A DNA stretch of 11,374 nucleotides from positions 1 through 11,374 of the forward strand of contig CAYIRQ010000040.1 of NCBI GenBank assembly GCA_964365905.1, read 5' to 3'. Below are positions 6,145-11,374 of this stretch, piece after piece. The notes under the pieces were generated by a model that was not told where the DNA came from, ran no database searches, and saw nothing but the letters and a program-made list of their open reading frames with translations. How positions within the stretch are numbered: position 1 is the first letter of the stretch; each line of letters starts with the position of its first letter. Source of the DNA: CAYIRQ01 sp964365905 (GTDB taxonomy: Bacteria > Patescibacteriota > Gracilibacteria > Peribacterales > Peribacteraceae). The translations under genes were made by a program, and so were the position numbers.

Positions 6145-6848
6145 ATGGCAGAAAGGGCAATGATCCTCATCGATGGCAGTAATTTCTATCATCGCCTGAA
6201 GGAGTTGCGCCTGCGGCATCTGCTTTCCTTTGATTATGCGGCATTCGCGAAGTTCCTATGCGGAGAAAAGAGAAAGCTCGCAGGATGCACGTACTACATC
6301 GGAGCCGTACGCGAGGAGGTGGGAAATGCAAAGAGCCAGCAACTCATGGCAAATCAGGTCAGGTTGATCAATCGACTGCGACAGCAGAAATGGGGCGTAC
6401 GACTTGGGGAAATGCTCCAAAGCGATGGCATCTATCACGAGAAGGGCGTCGACGTGCGCATGGCAGTCGATCTCGTGGCAGGCGCCTACGAAGATTTGTA
6501 CGACACTGCTATCCTCGTAAGTTCTGACTCAGATCTGATCCCAGCTCTTGAAAAAGTACGATCAAAAAAGAAGAACGTCACCTACGTCGGCTTCAGTCAC
6601 AAACCATCACACGCTCTCATCGCGCATAGCAACATCCGCCGGCTCCTCACCAGGGAAGATCTCGAACAATTTCTTCCTGCNNNNNNNNNNNNNNNNNNNN
6701 NNNNNNNNNNNNNNNNNNNNNNNNNNNNNNNNNNNNNNNNNNNNNNNNNNNNNNNNNNNNNNNNNNNNNNNNNNNNNNNNATAGCAACATCCGCCGGCTC
6801 CTCACCAGGGAAGATCTCGAACAATTTCTTCCTGCGCAGGAATCATGA
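6145..6848 (+). CDS. NYN-domain (LabA-like) putative ribonuclease, interrupted by an assembly gap
   Basis: NYN domains are PIN-like metal-dependent nucleases that act on RNA. The product starts MAERAMILIDGSNFYHRLKE, whose Asp10 and Asn13 form the first part of the acidic site. It continues with KGVDVRMAVDLVAGAY (Asp103, Asp109) and ILVSSDSDLIPALEKVR (Asp128, Asp130), the classic NYN pattern, followed by VTYVGFSHKPSHAL. A run of 100 N sits near the C-terminus with the same 55 bp on each side. If this is collapsed the protein is 182 residues, ends in FLPAQES, and stops at a TGA (6846-6848) overlapping the rnpA ATG as ATGA. As printed, the duplicated flank shifts the frame and makes a false extension. 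The overlap suggests coupled translation with RNase P protein. Confidence 0.88.
6626..6835. other. 100-N scaffold gap with identical 55-bp flanks
   Basis: Positions 6626-6680 and 6781-6835 are the same 55 bases, separated by exactly 100 N (6681-6780). A fixed-length gap with a k-mer-sized overlap on both sides is what a scaffolder leaves when it fails to merge two overlapping contigs. Joining the copies restores one clean frame for the NYN gene. The gap therefore probably represents no missing sequence. Confidence 0.9.
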
Positions 6849-7249
6849 AAATCGCCCGCCTTCGCGGCCGGAAAACGGTGGAGCGTCTTCGAAGGAAAGG
6901 GCGGGTGTGGAAAGGGAAACATATGAAGGTGACGTACCTGCGAGAGATATCAGACGCCAGAGATCAGAGATCAGAACTCAAATCTCAAATCCTGTACGTT
7001 GGCACTCTTGCATCAACGAAACTCGAAAAATCCGCCGTGAAGCGGAATCGCATGCGACGAAGGTGTCGGGAAGCCCTGCGGGTCAGTCTACTCACTACTC
7101 CCACCATCGCCAAGGCTTCGGTGGGCAGGCACAACTCACTACCAACTGTACAGCTGCTCATTTCTCCGCGCATCTCCACCCTCACCTGTGACTTCGAAGA
7201 GCTGCTCGCCGATGCTCATAATTTCCTGAAGCATATCGAGAAAATATAA
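6845..7249 (+). CDS. rnpA: Ribonuclease P protein component
   Basis: RnpA binds the catalytic RNase P RNA and helps mature tRNA 5' ends. The 134-residue protein has the hallmark basic motif KSAVKRNRMRRRCREALR (about 63-79), equivalent to the family RNR helix, a basic start (RKTVERLRRKGRVWKGKH) and a final helix (FEELLADAHNFLKHI). Length is near normal (110-130) but slightly long because of two low-complexity inserts. Residues about 33-48 come from a 7-bp tandem array, and residues about 85-98 from a palindromic element. Both keep the frame and lie in loops flanking the RNR core. An AGGA lies only 4 nt before the ATG. The start overlaps the NYN stop as ATGA. Confidence 0.93.
   Translation: MKIARLRGRKTVERLRRKGRVWKGKHMKVTYLREISDARDQRSELKSQILYVGTLASTKLEKSAVKRNRMRRRCREALRVSLLTTPTIAKASVGRHNSLPTVQLLISPRISTLTCDFEELLADAHNFLKHIEKI
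6959..6993 (+). repeat. 7-bp tandem array inside rnpA
   Basis: Five 7-bp units with consensus AGAGATC: two perfect copies, then AGAACTC, AAATCTC and AAATCCT. It encodes part of RDQRSELKSQ. The array sits where RnpA proteins usually have a short loop between the first strands, so it looks like an in-frame insertion. Confidence 0.7.
7100..7128 (+). repeat. Palindromic element inside rnpA
   Basis: CCCACC (7100-7105) pairs with GGTGGG (7120-7125), with an inner GCC-AA-GGC (7109-7116), and ends GGGCAGG. It is nearly the same as the element in fumC at 9392-9421. The encoded peptide IAKASVGR lies between the RNR helix and the following strand. Confidence 0.75.
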
Positions 7250-7256
7250 GGTACCA

Positions 7257-7292
7257 TTCCTCGGACTCTTCGGAATCCTCGGTTTCTTCGGA
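7257..7292 (+). repeat. 9-bp tandem array filling the rnpA-yidC spacer
   Basis: Four 9-bp units, TTCCTCGGA, CTCTTCGGA, ATCCTCGGT and TTCTTCGGA, with a partial fifth. They occupy most of the 57-bp gap between rnpA and yidC. The same unit recurs at 10328-10369 inside fumC. Confidence 0.85.
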
Positions 7293-7306
7293 CTCTTTAC
7301 GTTCGC

Positions 7307-8575
7307 ATGGCTCAGAACAAATCTCTCGTATCGGCTGCACGCTTCGCTCTCACCTTCGCGGCGGTCTATCTCGTCTCGACCTTCGCGATGCAGTACCTTT
7401 TCCCGGGGCGCTTCAACTCCGCCGAGAATGGAGCGGAGGCAAGGCCCGCTCTCGTTCTTACTCCGACACGCCTCAAGGCTCCTCTGGGACGGAATATCAC
7501 GCTGAAGATCCAGAATACGACGGAGAAGGAAATCTCCCTTCCTGCTGCGTGCCCCAATCCCCCACTCCTCATTGAGAAGAGTGAGGGAGAGAATTTTACG
7601 CCCGTGGACTCCGGGCTCCCCGTCGTGCCCTGCACGCCACTTCCCTCTGTTCCTGCGCGCGCTGAAATCACCGTGGATCTCAGTCCCTGGAAATACGAAG
7701 CATTCGGAGAGATTGGAACCTATCGCGTGAGTGTCCCAGAGAGTAGCAATGAAAACATTTCTGAGTCAGAGATCATCGTACGCGAGCCAAATCTCTTTGT
7801 GCGCATCTTCCGCGTGTTCATTTCGAAACCGTTGCTCAATGCGATGGTACTGCTCGCCGCCATCCTTCCCGGCCACAATCTCGGCCTCTCCATTATTTTC
7901 CTCACGATCCTCGTCAAACTTCTCCTCTATCTCCCGAGCAAGCATGCGATGGAGAGTCAGCGGAAGTTGCAGAGGCTGCAACCGAAGCTCGATGAAATCA
8001 AAACACGCTACAGCGGCGATCAGGCAAAGATCACCGAAGAAACGATGAAGCTGTGGCGCGAGGAGAAGATCAATCCGCTTCAATCATGCCTTCCGACCGT
8101 CCTCCAGATTCCCGTCCTCCTCGGACTCTTTTTCATCATTCGCGACAGCGGCGCATTGCCGCTTGCGCGCCATCTCCTCTATACACCCTTCTCCAACCTT
8201 GATTGGACCTTCGGCGCATCGTTCCTGGGCATGGACCTCACCCGTGTCCCCTTCCAGGATCTCACGTGGTCCATCTCTCTCGGTTCGCTCCTCTCGCATC
8301 TTCGCGCTGCTCCGGTCCCCCTCCTCACGGCTCTGCTGCAGGGAGCCCAGATGAAACTTGCCTTCGCGGCATCGAAGAAAAAGAAGGCAGCAACTGTGGC
8401 AGGGGGTGACGCTCTCGCACACCTCATGAATCCGCAATTCATGATGCTCTACCTCCTCCCCGTGATGATCTTCGTGATCTCCGGAGGTCTCCCCACCGCC
8501 GTGAGCCTCTACTGGATCACGAGTACGGTGTTTGCGATTGGACAGCAGGCAATGACGAATCGTTCGAAGAATTAA
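7307..8575 (+). CDS. yidC: Membrane protein insertase YidC with an N-terminal extracytoplasmic domain
   Basis: YidC/Oxa1/SpoIIIJ proteins insert and fold membrane proteins. The 422-residue product has an N-terminal membrane anchor (10-32), then about 130 extracytoplasmic residues rich in beta strands (50-158; two cysteines, 82 and 109, could form a disulfide). The conserved insertase core follows: IIFLTILVKLLLYLP (197-210), a charged cytoplasmic hairpin (SKHAMESQRKLQRLQPKLDE to KLWREEKINP), PTVLQIPVLLGLFFII (263-278) and later helices to QQAMTN. The groove residue that is Arg in most homologues appears as Lys204. The ATG at 7307 is chosen because the anchor follows directly; no ribosome-binding site is visible and a tandem array fills the spacer. 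The stop codon lies in the next repeat array. Confidence 0.95.
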   Translation: MAQNKSLVSAARFALTFAAVYLVSTFAMQYLFPGRFNSAENGAEARPALVLTPTRLKAPLGRNITLKIQNTTEKEISLPAACPNPPLLIEKSEGENFTPVDSGLPVVPCTPLPSVPARAEITVDLSPWKYEAFGEIGTYRVSVPESSNENISESEIIVREPNLFVRIFRVFISKPLLNAMVLLAAILPGHNLGLSIIFLTILVKLLLYLPSKHAMESQRKLQRLQPKLDEIKTRYSGDQAKITEETMKLWREEKINPLQSCLPTVLQIPVLLGLFFIIRDSGALPLARHLLYTPFSNLDWTFGASFLGMDLTRVPFQDLTWSISLGSLLSHLRAAPVPLLTALLQGAQMKLAFAASKKKKAATVAGGDALAHLMNPQFMMLYLLPVMIFVISGGLPTAVSLYWITSTVFAIGQQAMTNRSKN

Positions 8576-8652
8576 GAATTAAGAATCAAGAATCAAGAAT
8601 TAGGAATAAAAACATATTCTTAATTCCTAATTCCTACTTCTTACTTCTCGCT
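8568..8652. repeat. Inverted 7-bp tandem arrays between yidC and jag
   Basis: The left arm is five AGAATTA/AGAATCA units (8568-8602). The right arm is about five TTCTTAA/TTCCTAA/TTCCTAC units (from 8617), the reverse complement of the same unit. GAATTAGGAAT (8597-8607) has its exact complement ATTCCTAATTC at 8622-8632, so a long imperfect hairpin can form. The left arm begins inside the last codons of yidC and supplies its TAA stop. It may separate yidC from jag at the mRNA level. Confidence 0.8.
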
Positions 8653-8674
8653 CTTTCCTGTATCCTCTCCTCCG

Positions 8675-9274
8675 ATGGATCAACTCATCAAAGACACGCT
8701 CGCAGAGCTCCTCAGGCACCTCGGCCTCGGATTCACCAGCATCAGCATCGATACCTCGGATCCCGTGATGATGCGGGTCGACCCTTCGACGGGCTCAGGG
8801 CAGGCTCAAGGGGGAATGATACGAGTAGATATTGAATCTCCAGAGGCGAGCCGCCTCATCGGCTGGCATGGGGAAACGATCAATGCGGTGCAGAATCTGC
8901 TGAAAGCCATCATCCGATCGAAGCAGAAGCTGGAAAAAGCCCCATTCATCCTCGTCGATGTCGATGGCTATAGAAGGATGCAGGAGGAACGCGTGCGCAA
9001 TATCGCTCGTGAAAAAGCGGATTTCGCGCGGAGGAAGAAGACGCGCGTCGCGCTCCCCCCCATGTCTCCCTACTTTCGCCGTGTCGTGCACCTCTTCATT
9101 GCAGGGGATCAGAGCATGCAGGACCTTACGACGGAAAGCATCGGCGAGGGCGACTACCGCCAAATCGTCCTGCGCCTCAAACAAGGAAGCATCGACGAAG
9201 GCGAAGAGCTCTCGCCAGTCATTTCAAAGGATGAGGAAAAAGAGATGCAGAGCTTGGAAAATCTTGATGTATAG
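8675..9274 (+). CDS. jag: Jag/KhpB-type KH-R3H RNA-binding protein
   Basis: KhpB (Jag, EloR) binds RNA and, in Gram-positive bacteria where it has been studied, influences cell elongation. It is typically encoded next to yidC, as here. The 199-residue product has a KH domain with the GxxG loop IGWHGETIN (62-70), a linker helix (YRRMQEERVRNIAREKADFA) and a C-terminal R3H domain with RRVVH (Arg135, His139) followed by TTESIGEGDYRQIVL. Its length is within the family range. The first KH strands are split by a ten-residue insert, DPSTGSGQAQ (36-45), derived from a palindromic element. The ATG at 8675 is the first that gives the N-terminal helix; no Shine-Dalgarno site is present. An acidic tail ends 19 bp before the convergent fumC stop. 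Confidence 0.93.
   Translation: MDQLIKDTLAELLRHLGLGFTSISIDTSDPVMMRVDPSTGSGQAQGGMIRVDIESPEASRLIGWHGETINAVQNLLKAIIRSKQKLEKAPFILVDVDGYRRMQEERVRNIAREKADFARRKKTRVALPPMSPYFRRVVHLFIAGDQSMQDLTTESIGEGDYRQIVLRLKQGSIDEGEELSPVISKDEEKEMQSLENLDV
8782..8804 (+). repeat. Palindromic element inside jag
   Basis: CCCT (8782-8785) pairs with AGGG (8797-8800) around a TCGA-containing loop, and the element ends GGGCAGG. It encodes PSTGSGQA in the loop between two KH strands. The GGGCAGG end is shared with the rnpA and fumC elements. Confidence 0.65.
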
Positions 9275-9293
9275 AGAAACAAAATACGACACC

Positions 9294-10703
9294 CTAAATC
9301 ATCTTCCTCGGATCCAAAATTTCCCTGAGCTTCTTCTCCGGAATCTTCGTCCTCTTCTTTGCAACTTCCAGAATCGTCGTCTCCTTCTCCACCTGCCCGC
9401 CGAAGCCTTGGCGAAGGCGGGTTGCCTCCTTCGCAATGTTTGCCGCTGCATCATAGCCGATGAGGGGGGCAAGAGCGGTTGCAAGCATGGGGTTATGCGC
9501 GAGCCGTTCCGCAATTACTTTCTTGTTTGCCTTGAGACCGTGAATGCACTTCTTTGCGAACGCCTCGGAAGCATTTGCAAGCAAACGAATGGATGTGAGA
9601 ATTTTTGAGGCAAGTAAAGGGTAGGAAGTGCACAGTTCAAAGTTGCTCCCTTGCGCGATTGCAGCTGTCACCGTTGCATCCGCACCAACCACCCACGCTG
9701 CGACTTGCAACACACTCTCACACAAGACCGGATTCACCTTTCCCGGCATGATCGAAGAACCCGCTTGCAGCGCCGGGAGCTCAAGCTCGCAGAGGCCAGC
9801 AACGGGTCCGGAAGCCATCAAACGAATATCATTTGCGATTTTCGTGAGTGCGACTGCACACTGCTTGAGTGCAGAGCTTAAGGAAAGACAGGCAAGTGGA
9901 CACGATTGAGCGGCACAATGATCAGCGGCTTCGCTGAATGGTAGTTTTGTCTCCTTTGCCATTTTCGCAATGACGCGCTTTGCAAATTCCGGATGCGCAT
10001 TCATTCCGGTTCCAACGGCAGTTCCTCCCAGAGGAAGGATGCAAAGTTTCTTCATCACGTGCTCAAATTCGTAAGTACAAGAACCAAGGAGCGTTGCATA
10101 GGACTCAAATTCAGCGCCCAGCCGCACCGGAACCGCATCCATGAGGTGCGTTCGTCCGGTTTTCACGATTGGGTGAAATTCCTTCGCTTTCCTCCGGAGC
10201 TCGCTCTGCAAATGCATCAGAGCGGGGATGAGAACATCGCGAACCTTCAGTGCCGCCGCGATCTGGAGCGACGTCGGAATGACATCATTACTCGACTGCC
10301 CCGCGTTCACATGATCGTTTGGATGCACTCCTCGGTTTCTTCGGTTTCCTCGGACTCCTCGGACTCTTCTCTCGCCTTCTCCCAAAAGCAACTCTTCTGC
10401 AAGGGAAGCAATAACTTCGTTCATATTCATATTCGTGCTCGTCCCCGACCCCGTTTGAAACACATCGACGGGAAATTCCTTACCGTGCTTCCCTGCCTTC
10501 ACTTCCTGCGCTGCAATTGCCAGCGCCCTCGCAATATCTCCTTCAATAACTCCCAACTCGCCGTTCACGATTGCCGCATGCTCCTTCACCAGTGCGAGTG
10601 CGCGGAGAAAAGATTGCGGCATGGTCCACCCTGAGATCGGAAAACTCTCCATTGCCTGCTTTGTCGCCTTTCCGAACAAATTCTGTGCTTTGCTTTCTGA
10701 CAT
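9294..10703 (-). CDS. fumC: Class II fumarate hydratase
   Basis: Class II fumarase interconverts fumarate and malate in the TCA cycle. The 469-residue product carries the superfamily motifs TGSGTSTNMNMNEV (84-97), HPNDHVNAGQSSND (127-140), GRTHLMDAVP with the base-relay His186 (183-192), LGGTAVGTGMN (225-235) and the signature GSSIMPGKVNP (315-325). The Gly in MPGK favours fumarase over aspartase, which has MPAK. Two repeat-derived inserts are in frame: ERRVRGVRGNRRNRG (111-125, before HPND) and RLRQGFGGQV (429-438, in the C-terminal domain). The start at 10703 (MSESK) is chosen because upstream codons are unrelated and form a structured leader; the N-terminus is shorter than in E. coli FumC. 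It converges on jag. Confidence 0.95.
   Translation of the reverse strand: MSESKAQNLFGKATKQAMESFPISGWTMPQSFLRALALVKEHAAIVNGELGVIEGDIARALAIAAQEVKAGKHGKEFPVDVFQTGSGTSTNMNMNEVIASLAEELLLGEGERRVRGVRGNRRNRGVHPNDHVNAGQSSNDVIPTSLQIAAALKVRDVLIPALMHLQSELRRKAKEFHPIVKTGRTHLMDAVPVRLGAEFESYATLLGSCTYEFEHVMKKLCILPLGGTAVGTGMNAHPEFAKRVIAKMAKETKLPFSEAADHCAAQSCPLACLSLSSALKQCAVALTKIANDIRLMASGPVAGLCELELPALQAGSSIMPGKVNPVLCESVLQVAAWVVGADATVTAAIAQGSNFELCTSYPLLASKILTSIRLLANASEAFAKKCIHGLKANKKVIAERLAHNPMLATALAPLIGYDAAANIAKEATRLRQGFGGQVEKETTILEVAKKRTKIPEKKLREILDPRKMI
9392..9421 (-). repeat. Palindromic element inside fumC
   Basis: CCCGCC (9396-9401) and GGCGGG (9416-9421) form the stem with an inner GCC-TT-GGC. On the coding strand the element ends GGGCAGG and encodes RLRQGFGGQV. 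It matches the rnpA element except at a few bases, one of which is a paired change within the stem. Confidence 0.8.
10328..10369 (-). repeat. 9-bp tandem array inside fumC
   Basis: Plus-strand units are CTCCTCGGT, TTCTTCGGT, TTCCTCGGA and CTCCTCGGA with a degenerate fifth. On the coding strand they encode a three-residue repeat, VRG-VRG-NRR-NRG. It matches the array in the rnpA-yidC spacer, in the same plus-strand orientation. Confidence 0.85.
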
Positions 10704-10720
10704 GAGTCGTAAAGAGTGGA

Positions 10721-10776
10721 GCCCTGCGGCCATTTGGCCGCAGCACCCAAAGGTGCTGAGGGCGAAACCCCGCACC
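10721..10776 (-). promoter_or_regulatory. Structured 5' leader of fumC with mutually exclusive hairpins
   Basis: In plus coordinates, GCCCT (10721-10725) pairs with AGGGC (10759-10763) and encloses two perfect hairpins: CTGCGGCC/GGCCGCAG (10724-10743, ATTT loop) and CAGCACC/GGTGCTG (10741-10758, CAAA loop). The GGTGC at 10752-10756 can instead pair with GCACC at 10772-10776, with GGG/CCC inside. On the fumC transcript this lies 18 nt before the start codon. It could be a regulatory leader or another repeat element. Confidence 0.5.
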
Positions 10777-10874
10777 GAGGGCAATGCAAGCTTACAATAT
10801 GGTTCCAATGGGGACTATAGATGGAAATGCTGGTGGCCCTCTGGTGCGTGGGTAGCAGATTATTTGGAAATTTA

Positions 10875-10902
10875 TTGACAATTTGTCAAAAAAGTATAGA
10901 AT
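10875..10902 (+). promoter_or_regulatory. Promoter with an overlapping palindromic operator candidate
   Basis: TTGACA (10875-10880) and TAGAAT (10897-10902) are 16 bp apart, a strong sigma-70-type promoter for the gene starting at 10929. The -35 box is the left arm of a perfect 15-bp palindrome, TTGACAA-T-TTGTCAA (10875-10889), placed where a repressor could block RNA polymerase. Confidence 0.65.
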
Positions 10903-10928
10903 ATGAATCACACACACCACCAAACGCC

Positions 10929-11374
10929 ATGGAACCACCCCGCGCAGTCGCTCTCTTTGCGACACTCCCCTTTGTTCTCCTGCTCATTGCGACTTCCTAT
11001 GGATCCATGGAACGGAGATCGGAGCGGAAAGTTGCTGAGACACTTCTCCATCGAACAATTACCAAGGCCCAGCTCCTCGATAGCGAATATCGCAAGTTGC
11101 AACGCAGTTACATGCTTCTGAGTGAAGGAGAGGACCGCACAATTTCTCCCTCGGTCATTGGAGAGTACTTCGCCAAATCCTTTGATTCCCTCGCTGGCAA
11201 CTATCGCGACCTCGAAGGGCGCGTACAGCAGCTGCAAGAAGGCATTGCATATCTTCGTGCACGGCTTGCGGGAGAAGGAGAGAAGACCTTGCATGTCGAC
11301 CTCAGCTCTCAGATGGCATCTCTCATTGAACGTGGACAGCTCGTCGCGCAGTACCCTGTGAGTTCCGGCGCAGA
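10929..11374 (+). CDS. Probable L,D-transpeptidase (YkuD-type), membrane-anchored, partial at the window edge
   Basis: L,D-transpeptidases cross-link peptidoglycan or attach proteins to it outside the membrane. The 148 visible residues contain an N-terminal hydrophobic anchor (VALFATLPFVLLLIATSYG, 7-25). A charged helical, coiled-coil-like stretch follows (about 27-117, with YRDLEGRVQQLQEGIAYLRA). The final 29 residues, LHVDLSSQMASLIERGQLVA then QYPVSSGA, match the opening of a YkuD domain: V-D-L-x-x-Q, then a turn, then YPVS-(T/S)-G. The catalytic His and Cys lie beyond the window. The ATG at 10929 directly precedes the anchor and sits about 20 nt after the predicted transcription start. The assignment rests on a short match and is probable, not certain. 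Confidence 0.72.
   Translation, partial: MEPPRAVALFATLPFVLLLIATSYGSMERRSERKVAETLLHRTITKAQLLDSEYRKLQRSYMLLSEGEDRTISPSVIGEYFAKSFDSLAGNYRDLEGRVQQLQEGIAYLRARLAGEGEKTLHVDLSSQMASLIERGQLVAQYPVSSGA

Noticed and set aside
6626..6835. The 55-bp direct repeat as a biological repeat or attachment site
   Set aside because: Exact identity, k-mer-like length and the exact 100-N spacer point to an assembly artefact instead.
6849..7191. Apparent C-terminal extension of the NYN protein through rnpA
   Set aside because: It arises only because the printed gap plus duplicated flank shifts the frame; collapsing the duplicate ends the gene at 6848.
8958..9608. 216-codon plus-strand frame across the end of jag and the end of fumC
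   Set aside because: It overlaps two well-supported genes in other frames and is rich in Arg, Ser and Cys, as expected for a shadow.
7257..10369. The tandem arrays as a CRISPR array
   Set aside because: Units are 7 or 9 bp, contiguous and without unique spacers of normal length, and no cas genes are present.
9993..10634. 213-codon plus-strand frame opposite fumC
   Set aside because: fumC is unambiguous on the other strand over the same bases; the product is low-complexity and lacks any domain.

Overview
The window reads like a metagenome-assembled bacterial chromosome segment with the standard genetic code: TGA, TAG and TAA all act as stops. Several traits point to Candidate Phyla Radiation bacteria (Patescibacteria), perhaps a Peregrinibacteria/Peribacteria-like lineage. 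These are very short palindromic and tandem repeats set in-frame inside core genes, almost no Shine-Dalgarno sites, several start codons sitting right after a -10 box, and a YidC with a short extracytoplasmic domain. The lineage is inferred from style and was not tested.

Layout. At the left edge an HU-type nucleoid protein (minus strand, C-terminal end cut off) diverges from topA (DNA topoisomerase I). topA is followed by an inverted pair of REP-like hairpins, then a minus-strand single-pass membrane protein of unknown function. Next come rpmH (ribosomal protein L34), a small coiled-coil protein cut by an in-frame amber codon, and a second, N-terminally truncated rpmH copy. A sodium:solute symporter, a 157-residue unknown protein and a possible 53-residue protein follow, closed by a good intrinsic terminator.

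The next unit is NYN-domain ribonuclease, rnpA (RNase P protein), yidC (membrane insertase) and jag/khpB (KH-R3H RNA-binding protein). It is the conserved rpmH-rnpA-yidC-jag block found in most bacteria, but about 3.5 kb separates rpmH from rnpA. The NYN gene overlaps rnpA by ATGA once a 100-N gap with duplicated 55-bp flanks, which looks like an assembly artefact, is collapsed. Convergent to jag is fumC (class II fumarase, minus strand), whose 5' leader can fold into a multi-hairpin structure. At the right edge a probable L,D-transpeptidase begins behind a promoter whose -35 box lies inside a perfect 15-bp palindrome.

The most striking theme is repeat invasion. Three short elements sharing a GGGCAGG end lie in-frame in rnpA, jag and fumC. 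A 9-bp tandem array occurs both in fumC and between rnpA and yidC, and 7-bp tandem arrays occur in rnpA and between yidC and jag.
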